From positions 1-64,000 of the forward strand of contig NZ_JALXPE010000014.1 of NCBI RefSeq assembly GCF_025143365.1: a stretch of 64,000 nucleotides of DNA, read 5' to 3'. Under the pieces are notes generated by a model that worked only from the letters and a program-made list of their open reading frames with translations, searched no databases and had not been told where the DNA came from. Below, piece by piece: positions 57,609-64,000 of this stretch (position 1 is its first letter; every line of letters starts with the position of its first letter). Both the position numbers and the translations under genes were made by a program. Origin of the DNA: Microbacterium sp. p3-SID336. Lineage in GTDB: Bacteria; Actinomycetota; Actinomycetes; Actinomycetales; Microbacteriaceae.

Positions 57609-58618
57609 AGCTCGAGCCCTGGATCGAACGTGCGGTCGGAACTCTCGATGCGCAGACCCAGGAACAGTTCACGCTCGATCCGGAAGCTGCGCTGACTACG
57701 CAGCTCGGCCTCACGATTCGCCCTGTTGAGACGTTGGCGAATAGGCGCGCCGATGGAGGATTCTGCGACGGCATGTCGTTCCTGGAGGACGGCGTCATTC
57801 TCTATGCGCCGACACCAAACAGCCGCCGGCAGAACTTCACCCTCGCGCACGAGCTCGGCCATTGGATCGTCGAGAAGGACCAAGGACTGTTTGATTGGAT
57901 CGCCGATCAAGCGGACCCGACGTCTCTTCTCGAGACGGTCTGTGACCAGATTGCGCAGCGCCTGCTCCTGCCGGATGCGCTCACGAGCGATGTCGTCGGT
58001 ACCGACATTGTGCGCGCACATCATGTGCAGGATCTTTTCGACTCAAGCCAAGCGAGCTATCAGGCCTGCGCCATCGCCATCGCCCGGCACATTCGCGGTC
58101 TCGGTGCCGTCGTTCTCATCGACCGGTTCGATGGCCAGGTCCATCACGCCAGCATCCGGCCGGGCCCGGACGATGGATGGCCCGAGGTCTACCCGTGGCG
58201 TGGACAGGTCATTCCCGAGGCGCACGCGTTGCGAGAGTTCGCTCCCGGTTCGTCGTTCACTCGGAGGATCACATGGCGCGATTCCTGGGGACGTACAGCC
58301 GAGTTCTACGCCGACGCTGTTGCCGACGACCGGCGGATCATCGCAGTGCTTGCCGGTGAAGACATCTGGAAAGTTGACCCCAGCTATGTCATCCAACCGC
58401 GGGACTTCGACACTCGTCCGCTCCTGACTGTCCACTGCTGCGGCCAAGAGCGCACGTTCCGCGGCTACCCATGCCCGACATGCGGACAGGGATTCTGCCC
58501 GGCCTGCGGGAACTGCAAATGCGACCGTGCCGCCAAGACCGAGGAGAGCTGCGCTGCTTGCTTCACGTTGTGGCAGCGACATCTGCTCGTGGATGGCCTC
58601 TGCGAGAACTGCCGCTAA
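57605..58618 (+). CDS. ImmA/IrrE family metallo-endopeptidase with Cys-rich tail
   Basis: A 337-residue protein. The zinc protease motif is His82-Glu83-Leu-Gly-His86 (TLAHELGHWIV), typical of ImmA/IrrE peptidases that cut HTH repressors (ImmR, DdrO). The last 65 residues or so contain many Cys in CxxC pairs (VHCCGQ, CPTCGQGFCPACGNCKC, CAACF, CENC), a zinc-ribbon-like module unusual for ImmA. The GTG start overlaps the HTH gene stop by 4 bases. It forms a three-gene operon with the sigma factor and HTH protein. Confidence 0.88.
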   Translation: MKLEPWIERAVGTLDAQTQEQFTLDPEAALTTQLGLTIRPVETLANRRADGGFCDGMSFLEDGVILYAPTPNSRRQNFTLAHELGHWIVEKDQGLFDWIADQADPTSLLETVCDQIAQRLLLPDALTSDVVGTDIVRAHHVQDLFDSSQASYQACAIAIARHIRGLGAVVLIDRFDGQVHHASIRPGPDDGWPEVYPWRGQVIPEAHALREFAPGSSFTRRITWRDSWGRTAEFYADAVADDRRIIAVLAGEDIWKVDPSYVIQPRDFDTRPLLTVHCCGQERTFRGYPCPTCGQGFCPACGNCKCDRAAKTEESCAACFTLWQRHLLVDGLCENCR

Positions 58619-58685
58619 CTCTTTCGCCCTCTGCTCCGACTACTTGGTGAGGGGCTGACGGTCAGCTCCGGAGATGGAGCCGGAA

Positions 58686-58841
58686 GTGGCGAAGAACACG
58701 GGACGCGGCCACCGCGTCGGAGCGGTCAAGGGACGTAGCGAGTTCCAGGTCGGCAAGACCTGGTTCAAGCGCGACACCTCGACCGGCCGCATCATGAACG
58801 GCAGCCCGAACCAGCACAAGGGCGTCCGCAACGAAAAGTGA
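58686..58841 (+). CDS. Small basic island protein
   Basis: A 51-residue protein starting with GTG (MAKNTGRGHRVGAVKGRSEF), preceded by GGAG five bases away; an ATG four codons upstream is an alternative. It ends KGVRNEK. Similar short proteins with a K-N-T-G-x-G-H-R start and a conserved K-R-D-T-S-x-G-R centre are common in actinobacterial islands and prophages. The function is unknown. Confidence 0.65.
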   Translation: MAKNTGRGHRVGAVKGRSEFQVGKTWFKRDTSTGRIMNGSPNQHKGVRNEK

Positions 58842-58933
58842 GTGAGGTGGGGCTGGCCGTGCCGCGTGCGTAGGCCGGCTCCACCCGTCACTTCGACCCC
58901 CATCTCATGCCGCCATCAAGAGAAGGAGTGATC

Positions 58934-59194
58934 ATGGCAGATCGACGAGTAACCCATTCCCGCAAGAACCGCGACGGTGACATCACGGCCATCGGCAACC
59001 CCGGCCAGTTCTGGTCACCGCGTGCCAAGGCCGACGCCATCCGCGACATCGAGTACGGCATCCACACGTACCACGTGCAGTGGCCGGAGAAGCGGACGGA
59101 GATCCGCGTCGTCAACGGCGCAACTGGCAAGTACCTGCGCACCGATCGCGACAACACGACTCGCAACAACCTGGACGACCTTCCGGACCTGTGA
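58934..59194 (+). CDS. DUF3892 family protein
   Basis: An 86-residue protein starting MADRRVTHSRKNRDGDITAI, with GAAGGAG upstream. The pattern of the short DUF3892 fold is visible: GDITAIGNPGQFWSPRAKAD, then AIRDIEYGIHTYHV and IRVVNGATGKYLRT. The function is unknown. It follows the small basic protein by 92 bp and ends at a strong terminator. Confidence 0.75.
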   Translation: MADRRVTHSRKNRDGDITAIGNPGQFWSPRAKADAIRDIEYGIHTYHVQWPEKRTEIRVVNGATGKYLRTDRDNTTRNNLDDLPDL

Positions 59195-59212
59195 ACACGT
59201 CCGGGAGCGCGG

Positions 59213-59245
59213 AGAAGGCACCAGCGGATTCCGCTGGTGCCTTCT
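59213..59245 (+). terminator. Strong hairpin terminator after DUF3892 gene
   Basis: Perfectly complementary 16-base arms (AGAAGGCACCAGCGGA / TCCGCTGGTGCCTTCT) begin 18 bp after the stop; the innermost bases form the loop. Confidence 0.85.
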
Positions 59246-59325
59246 TGGTTCTCAAGCGGGGCACAGGGCCCACCGAAAGTCGCGCGCTCTTGACAGGTGC
59301 TTCGCACGAGGCCCGTGAGCCCGGC

Positions 59326-59742
59326 TCATTGCCTCTTGCGGGGCGCACTGGCCCGGGGCTCGACCCCGACGCGGTGAAGAGCGCGGTACACCGCGCCGTG
59401 CGACAGGCGGTACTTGTCCTCGAGGTCGGTCATGGTCGCCCCCGCTTCATAGTCGCGCGCCATTGCATGGGCTGCGTCGTCCGTTACCTTCCGCCTCCTC
59501 ACCACTACGTTGTTCTCGCGCAGGAGGCGGATGAGCGCTGACGCGGCGACGCTGTGCTCGGCTGCGAGCGATCGAGCGCTCTCACCTGCTTCGTACCGCC
59601 GCACGACTTCTTCGATCTTCTCCGCGCTTAGTCGCTTGGGCAGCGCTTGAGCGCGATACGTCGGTGCTGGGTTCGAACCATCCTCGCGACCGCCTGGGAT
59701 AGCGAGACTCTGAAGATCCACCGGGTGAACGGCAAGTTCCAA
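59326..59742 (-). CDS. HTH protein, probably the truncated tail of a recombinase
   Basis: Up to 138 residues. Two successive helix-turn-helix units are visible: about 37-82 (LSAEKIEEVVRRYEAGESAR, then LAAEHSVAASALIRLLRENN) and about 85-130 (TDDAAHAMARDYEAGATMTD, LSHGAVYRALHRVG). This resembles the C-terminal HTH region of serine invertase-type recombinases. The only start is a TTG without a clear ribosome site, and the first 35 residues lack family character. It is therefore likely a fragment at the right edge of the island. Confidence 0.45.
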   Translation of the reverse strand: MELAVHPVDLQSLAIPGGREDGSNPAPTYRAQALPKRLSAEKIEEVVRRYEAGESARSLAAEHSVAASALIRLLRENNVVVRRRKVTDDAAHAMARDYEAGATMTDLEDKYRLSHGAVYRALHRVGVEPRASAPRKRQ

Positions 59743-59778
59743 TGGTTCGAGCAGAGGTCTCTTATGTCAGCACTTCAC

Positions 59779-59819
59779 AGAAGCCCGGAGATCCGCAGCA
59801 ATGCGGGGTCCGGGCTTCT
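59779..59819. terminator. Long hairpin at right border of the island
   Basis: Outer arms AGAAGCCCGGA / TCCGGGCTTCT pair perfectly over 11 bp, with an inner CCGCA-GCAA-TGCGG stem. It lies between the HTH fragment and the 59834-59941 small gene and suits termination of the minus-strand amidotransferase transcript. Confidence 0.75.
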
Positions 59820-59833
59820 GTCGTTCCTGCGTG

Positions 59834-59941
59834 TCAGTCGAGGCGCACGACCACGGTCCGGGCGTCGACGAGGTGCAGCTCCTCCTCGATGCGGATGGCC
59901 CTCAGGGCACGGACAGGCGTATCGGAGCCGGGGTCCGTCAT
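59834..59941 (-). CDS. 35-residue protein coupled to the amidotransferase gene
   Basis: A short frame: MTDPGSDTPVRALRAIRIEE, then ELHLVDARTVVVRLD. Its ATG overlaps the stop of the class II amidotransferase gene (ATGA), a usual sign of translational coupling. The frame ends just before the hairpin at 59779-59819. The sequence is balanced and looks coding, but no family is known. Confidence 0.5.
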   Translation of the reverse strand: MTDPGSDTPVRALRAIRIEEELHLVDARTVVVRLD

Positions 59942-60792
59942 GCCGCGTCGAGGAAGGGCTCATGGCGATAGCCCGTGTCGTCGAGGATCGAGACGGTCGA
60001 CTCGGGAACCTCGATGAACATCCCCGGCAGGTCGTTCAGCGGCTCGGAGACGATGACGTGGGCTCGACGACCGAACGCCCGCAGACGCTCGGCGTCGGGG
60101 TACATCTGACGAAGCGTCTCGATGTCGGCGGAGTGGTAGAGGGAGCGCGAGCGGCCGACGCTGGAATAGCGGAACGCCCACAGCGTGATGCCGTCGGAGA
60201 CCGCGAAGGTGCCCTGCACCGGGAAGCGGATGTCGTGCTCGTGCCCGATCCGCTCGGCCTCCCGGATCGCGGCCTCCATCCCTGCGATCGGATCGTCCTG
60301 CAGCCCGAGGGTCAGAGCGAGGTAGAAGAGCACTTCGGAGTCGGTGGTGCCCTGGATCTCCGGGTACAGCGCGGGGTCGACGGCGAGGGTGAGGTCGCGC
60401 TTCACCGTCAGGAAGTCCGCCAGGCCGCCGTTGTGCATGAAGAGCCAGTTCGCGTGCCGGAACGGATGGCAGTTGGTCTGCTGGACCGGGGGTCCGGCGG
60501 CTGCCCTGACGTGGCTCAGGAACAGCGGACTGCGGATCGTGCTGGAGATCTCGCGCAGGTTCTGATCGTTCCAGGCGGGCTCCATGCTGCGGAACAGGGC
60601 GGGCTTCGGAGGCTGTTTGCCCGGATCGTCCGGATTCGACACGGGGTACCAGCCGAGGCCGAAGCCGTCTCCGTTCACGGTCTCCGCGCCGAGCGGCGAG
60701 TCCAGTGACTGTGCCACCAGGGAATGTCGCGTGTCGAGGATCACCTCCGACGGGTGCAGCGGTTCTCCCGAGTACGCCAGCCACCGACACAT
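59938..60792 (-). CDS. Class II glutamine amidotransferase
   Basis: A 284-residue Ntn-type amidotransferase. The nucleophile is Cys2 (MCRWLAYSGEP) after Met removal. NGDGFGLGWYP, LFLSHVRAAAG and the glutamine-binding NWLFMHNGGLADF follow. It belongs to the YafJ/EgtC-like group; no ergothioneine genes are nearby, so the acceptor is unknown. Cytoplasmic, with a 35-residue frame coupled downstream. Confidence 0.9.
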   Translation of the reverse strand: MCRWLAYSGEPLHPSEVILDTRHSLVAQSLDSPLGAETVNGDGFGLGWYPVSNPDDPGKQPPKPALFRSMEPAWNDQNLREISSTIRSPLFLSHVRAAAGPPVQQTNCHPFRHANWLFMHNGGLADFLTVKRDLTLAVDPALYPEIQGTTDSEVLFYLALTLGLQDDPIAGMEAAIREAERIGHEHDIRFPVQGTFAVSDGITLWAFRYSSVGRSRSLYHSADIETLRQMYPDAERLRAFGRRAHVIVSEPLNDLPGMFIEVPESTVSILDDTGYRHEPFLDAA

Positions 60793-61021
60793 GTCGACAC
60801 CTCATCCCCGACCCGTTCGGGTCCTGGCCCGACGATACGGCCGCTCGGCTGCCGCGTCGTCATCCGTCGGGGGTGATGCTACAGATGACCTCACGGACGC
60901 GCCAGGGACTGGTGTTCGCCTCCGTCGGGGTGAGATCCTCGGGAATCGCCGGATGTCCGCGACGTCATCCAGCTGCGGTGACCTCCGGCCAGTCACCGCT
61001 CAAAAGCCCGGGGCGCGGTTT

Positions 61022-61861
61022 CTACTCGCACTCTCCGAGGAAGCCGAGGTAGCAGACGGCCTCGTGCGTCACGGCGGGCTCGTAATCGTCGTTGGACACC
61101 TGGCGCGTCGCGGTCTCCGGGGTCCTGGTGAGATGGCCGAAGTCGCCGAGCGAGGCGACGTAGGTGCCGTCGACGTCCTCCGCGATCATGCGGTCGATCT
61201 CGGCGCGGTGCTGCGCGCACAGGTCGGCGGCGGAAGGCACGAGCTCGACGCCTGCACAGGCGGCCGCGTACTGGGCCTCCATGGCGCCGATGCAGTCGGT
61301 CCAGTCCTGGTCGATGTAGCACGGGCTGACGCCGTCGTCCGTCACGAAGTACGCACCGGTCTCGTACTCCTCGCTGTGGAACGTCTCCGGCTTCTCCGGC
61401 ACGTCCACCTTGGTCCAGTGCCGTGCGGTCGCGAAGGCGAACGCCGTGACGACCGCCGCGATGAGGAAGAGCGCGCCGAGGACCGACAGCGTCACCCACA
61501 GCCCGACGCGGCTCTTGCGCGGGGGAGTGCCGGTCGCGGTGGCGGTGCCGTCGAGCGGCGGGGTCGTGAACGGCGCCGCCCCGGTCGCGTATGCCGTGGG
61601 AGTCGCGCCGTAGGCCGCGGGCGGGGCGGCAGCGGCCGCGGTCGGCACGTCGTGCCCGCCCAGCGGGACGGTCGCGGCGGTCGTCGCGGCCGGCGGCGTG
61701 CCCTGCCCGCTGATCGTGATCCAGTAGTCGTACCAGCTGCGGCTGGACCGGTCGTCGGCGTGCACCCGCTGGGCCTCGTCGTCGGTGAGCTGGATCCCGA
61801 GCTCTCGTCGGGCCTCGCTGCTCAGCAGGGACGAGTGGAACTCCTCGAATGACAGCGCCAT
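61022..61861 (-). CDS. Single-pass membrane protein with DUF-like extracytoplasmic domain
   Basis: A 279-residue protein. The cytoplasmic N-terminus (MALSFEEFHSSLLSSEARRE) is followed by an Ala/Pro/Thr-rich linker (about 50-115), one membrane segment (about 120-145, LWVTLSVLGALFLIAAVVTA) and a Cys-containing outer domain (about 150-279, with four to five Cys likely paired). The ATG at 61861 is chosen because the longer frame lacks similarity and runs into the divergent MFS gene. The function is unknown. A 229-bp gap to the amidotransferase gene shows no gene. Confidence 0.72.
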   Translation of the reverse strand: MALSFEEFHSSLLSSEARRELGIQLTDDEAQRVHADDRSSRSWYDYWITISGQGTPPAATTAATVPLGGHDVPTAAAAAPPAAYGATPTAYATGAAPFTTPPLDGTATATGTPPRKSRVGLWVTLSVLGALFLIAAVVTAFAFATARHWTKVDVPEKPETFHSEEYETGAYFVTDDGVSPCYIDQDWTDCIGAMEAQYAAACAGVELVPSAADLCAQHRAEIDRMIAEDVDGTYVASLGDFGHLTRTPETATRQVSNDDYEPAVTHEAVCYLGFLGECE

Positions 61862-61946
61862 GTTCGCAGAATATCGGTTAGGAGCAGGATCGGCCGTGCG
61901 CGGCGCCGATGTCGGTGGGGGCTGGAACAATACCGAGGTGATCGGA

Positions 61947-63254
61947 ATGAGCTCCTTCTGGAACGCCCTGCCCACCGAGGGCCGCTGGCTGCTGTCGACC
62001 GTGGCCATCCAGACGCTGGGACGCGGCATGACCCTGCCGTTCTCGATCATCTATCTGCACGAGGTCCGCGGGTTCGACCTCGGGCTCTCCGGCGCGCTGA
62101 TGAGCCTGATCGCGGTCACCGGGCTGGTCGTCACAGGTCCTGGCGGCACGCTCATCGACCGCTTCGGCGCGCGGCGGGTGCTGATCGTCGGGCTGCTGTC
62201 GATGATCGCCGGATGCACGCTGCTGGCGTTCGCCACCCACCCCGGCGTCGCCGCTGTGGCGGTGGTGCTGATCGGCGTGAACTTCGGCGTCTCGTGGCCG
62301 GGCTTCAACGCCCTGATCGCGTCGGTGGTCGATGGCGAGGTGCGGCAGCAGTACTTCGGCGTCAACTTCGCGCTCGTGAACCTCGGGATCGGTGTCGGCG
62401 GCATCATCGGCGGGTTCTTCGTGGACGTCACCGACCCCGGGACCTTCACCGCGATCTTCCTCATCGACGCGGCGACGAGCCTGATCCCGCTCGCCCTGCT
62501 GCTCGGCCCCCTGCGGCGCGTACGGACGCAGGCGGAGCACGACCCCGTGGCCGATGCGGCAGGGGGATACCGGGAGATCGTCCGGCGACCGGCCGTGCTG
62601 TGGCTCACCCTCCTCACCTTCCTGTCGGTGTTCATCGGCTACGGGCAGCTCGAAGCAGGCTTCCCGGCCTTCGCGCGGCAACTGGCCGGTGTGTCCACGC
62701 AGGTCATCGGAATCTCGTTCGCGGTGAACACGGCCGTGATCGTGCTGCTGCAGTTCGCGGTGCTCCGCCTGATCTCCGGACGCCGCCGCACCAGGGTCAT
62801 GCAGGTCATGGCCATCATCTGGGCGGTCTCCTGGGTCATGCTCGGCGCAGCCGGGCTGCTGCCGGAGTCGTTGACCGCCGCGATCGCCGTCATCGCGTTC
62901 ATGGGCGTGTTCGCGTTCGGGGAGACGATGATGCAGCCCACCATCCCCGCGATCTACAACGACCTGGCCACCGACCGCACGAGGGGGCGGTACAACGCCC
63001 TCAACTCCGCTGCCTTCCAGGGTGGTGCCATCACCGGGCCGCTGGTCGCCGGGCTGCTGCTCGGAGCAGGAGCGAGCGGCTGGTACATCGCGATCATGGT
63101 CGCGGGCGCCCTGGCGGTCGGCGCGCTCGCGCTCGTGCTCGAACGCGTGGTGCCGGCTGCGGCGAACGGCGCCGCCGCGGAGCGCTCGGAGGAGCTCGAC
63201 GGGCCGACGCCCGCCTCGGCGGAGAGCACCGAGGCACGCTCGGCGGGCGGATAG
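61947..63254 (+). CDS. MFS transporter
   Basis: A 435-residue transporter with about 12 segments. Segment 1 is LLSTVAIQTLGRGMTLPFSI; motif A reads GTLIDRFGARRVLIVG. A second motif-like loop is at LATDRTRGRYNAL. The ATG at 61947 is chosen because membrane sequence begins soon after (NALPTEGRWLLS). It is divergent from the single-pass membrane protein gene. The substrate is unknown. Confidence 0.87.
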   Translation: MSSFWNALPTEGRWLLSTVAIQTLGRGMTLPFSIIYLHEVRGFDLGLSGALMSLIAVTGLVVTGPGGTLIDRFGARRVLIVGLLSMIAGCTLLAFATHPGVAAVAVVLIGVNFGVSWPGFNALIASVVDGEVRQQYFGVNFALVNLGIGVGGIIGGFFVDVTDPGTFTAIFLIDAATSLIPLALLLGPLRRVRTQAEHDPVADAAGGYREIVRRPAVLWLTLLTFLSVFIGYGQLEAGFPAFARQLAGVSTQVIGISFAVNTAVIVLLQFAVLRLISGRRRTRVMQVMAIIWAVSWVMLGAAGLLPESLTAAIAVIAFMGVFAFGETMMQPTIPAIYNDLATDRTRGRYNALNSAAFQGGAITGPLVAGLLLGAGASGWYIAIMVAGALAVGALALVLERVVPAAANGAAAERSEELDGPTPASAESTEARSAGG

Positions 63255-63338
63255 CACGAGCCACCCCGCCGACGCCACTCCCTTCCGGCGTTGCCGCGTC
63301 AGCGGCCATCGTGAGAGCAGACGGAGGAAGGGGCGCGA

Positions 63339-64000
63339 ATGGCGAAGCTCATCAGGGTGGTACCAGGGCAGGATCCGGGGTTCCGGCGGCAGCGGACGGG
63401 TTCGGGATTCCGCTACGTCGACCCGGCGGGGGCGCCCGCCCCGGAGGCGGACCGGGAGCGCATCGGAGATCTCGTGATCCCGCCGGCCTGGACGGACGTG
63501 TGGATCGCCGCCGACCCCCTCGCGCACATCCAGGCCGTCGGCATCGACGGTGCCGGACGCAAGCAGTACCTGTACCACCCGCTCTGGCGGGTCTCGCGCG
63601 ACCGGCGCAAGTTCGTGCGCGCACTCGATCTGGCCGCCGCGCTGCCGAGCGCGAGAGCGCAGGTCACCAGGGCACTGCGGGAGGACGGGCAGACCAGGGA
63701 GCGTGCCCTCGCCATCGCGTTCCGGATGCTCGACGATGCGGCGCTGCGGATCGGGTCCGAACGCTATCTCGCCCGTCACGGCAGCAGAGGCCTGACCACG
63801 CTGCGGCGGAGGGACGTCCGCGTCGACGGGCGCGACGTCGCGCTGTCCTTCCCCGCCAAGAGCGGCAGGACGGCCTCGATCGAGATCGAGGACGAGTCGC
63901 TGGCCGACGCGCTCACCGACTTCGCGACCGGTGCCTCGAACGCGTTCCTTCTCGCCTATCGGAAGGGGCGTCGCCGCGTGAAGATCACCCCCGCCGAGGT
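63339..64000 (+). CDS. DNA topoisomerase IB (partial, runs off window)
   Basis: The first 220 residues of a poxvirus-like bacterial topoisomerase IB. The N-terminal part (GSGFRYVDPAGAP, then LVIPPAWTDVWIAADPLAHI) and GRKQYLYHPLWR are family-typical. The catalytic domain begins with AIAFRMLDDAALRIGSERY. The catalytic Tyr would lie beyond base 64000. ATG preceded by GGAGGAAGG. It relaxes supercoiled DNA by nicking one strand through a 3-prime phosphotyrosine. Confidence 0.92.
   Translation, partial: MAKLIRVVPGQDPGFRRQRTGSGFRYVDPAGAPAPEADRERIGDLVIPPAWTDVWIAADPLAHIQAVGIDGAGRKQYLYHPLWRVSRDRRKFVRALDLAAALPSARAQVTRALREDGQTRERALAIAFRMLDDAALRIGSERYLARHGSRGLTTLRRRDVRVDGRDVALSFPAKSGRTASIEIEDESLADALTDFATGASNAFLLAYRKGRRRVKITPAE

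Larger units (their letters stand above)
51245..59760. mobile_element. Genomic island next to tRNA-Gln
   Basis: The region between tRNA-Gln and the core-like gene at 59938 has looser codon use and lower G+C by eye than its neighbours. It holds a serine-recombinase remnant, defence-type genes, a broken gene, a sigma/HTH/ImmA operon, small island proteins and a truncated HTH protein. No convincing long direct repeat of the tRNA end was found, so the borders are approximate. Confidence 0.55.

Noticed and set aside
51220..59756. Short repeats of TGGTTCGAG near tRNA-Gln and near 59745, as island attachment sites
   Set aside because: Only 9 to 10 bases match, and they are the generic tRNA T-loop consensus. 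No longer direct repeat of the tRNA 3-prime end was found, so attachment sites are not claimed.

Overview
The window looks like a chromosome segment of a high-G+C actinomycete of the Microbacteriaceae, most likely Microbacterium. The basis is the strong G/C third-position bias, GTG starts, two members of the small DUF7882 family, and the gene order serA ... leuB-ilvE-FAH hydrolase-MFS-gltX-tRNA-Gln. The genus is an inference from gene content; no search was run.

Region 1 (1-8900) is accessory DNA. It holds an envelope/stress set (DUF3618 protein, holin-superfamily-3 membrane protein, an apolipoprotein-like membrane protein, a PRC-barrel/DUF2382 protein and a CsbD protein), two DUF7882 paralogues, and an overlapping pair of tyrosine recombinases of Tn554 TnpA/TnpB type. 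The recombinase end abuts an SRAP (YedK/HMCES) gene cut off after its conserved Asn, so the right border of an insertion lies at about 8870-8898. The left border is outside the window.

Region 2 (8895-28200) is core-like metabolism: a YbaK-type deacylase, a MarR/MFS pair, an IclR regulator divergent from a two-subunit CoA-transferase and thiolase operon, an MFS exporter, the trehalose genes otsA-otsB, a secreted GH26-like glycosidase, and the branched-chain amino-acid genes ilvD-ilvB-ilvN-ilvC.

Region 3 (25700-39100) is a glycoside-use locus: two GH29 alpha-L-fucosidases, a ROK repressor, an ABC sugar importer (binding protein and two permeases, no ATPase), a ROK sugar kinase and an M81/MlrC-type metallopeptidase. 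A matching inverted repeat precedes both the first fucosidase and the importer. Next to it is a D-2-hydroxyacid (lactate) dehydrogenase with a divergent GntR/FCD regulator and a palindrome in the shared promoter.

Region 4 (39100-51244) is core again: membrane proteins, serA, a TetR/QacA-type exporter pair, leuB, ilvE, a fumarylacetoacetase-family hydrolase, an MFS transporter, gltX and tRNA-Gln(CTG).

Region 5 (51245 to about 59760) is a second island immediately downstream of tRNA-Gln. It begins with the C-terminal remnant of a large serine recombinase. It then carries a DUF4365 nuclease-like protein, a small unknown protein, an AbiJ-like protein with a HEPN R-x4-H motif, a GIY-YIG gene broken by an out-of-frame deletion, and an operon of sigma factor, HTH protein and ImmA/IrrE protease. 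Small island proteins and a truncated HTH/recombinase tail follow. This is the best candidate for an uncharacterised defence or stress system.

Region 6 (59780-64000) returns to ordinary genes: a class II glutamine amidotransferase, a one-pass membrane protein, an MFS transporter, and a topoisomerase IB that runs off the window end.
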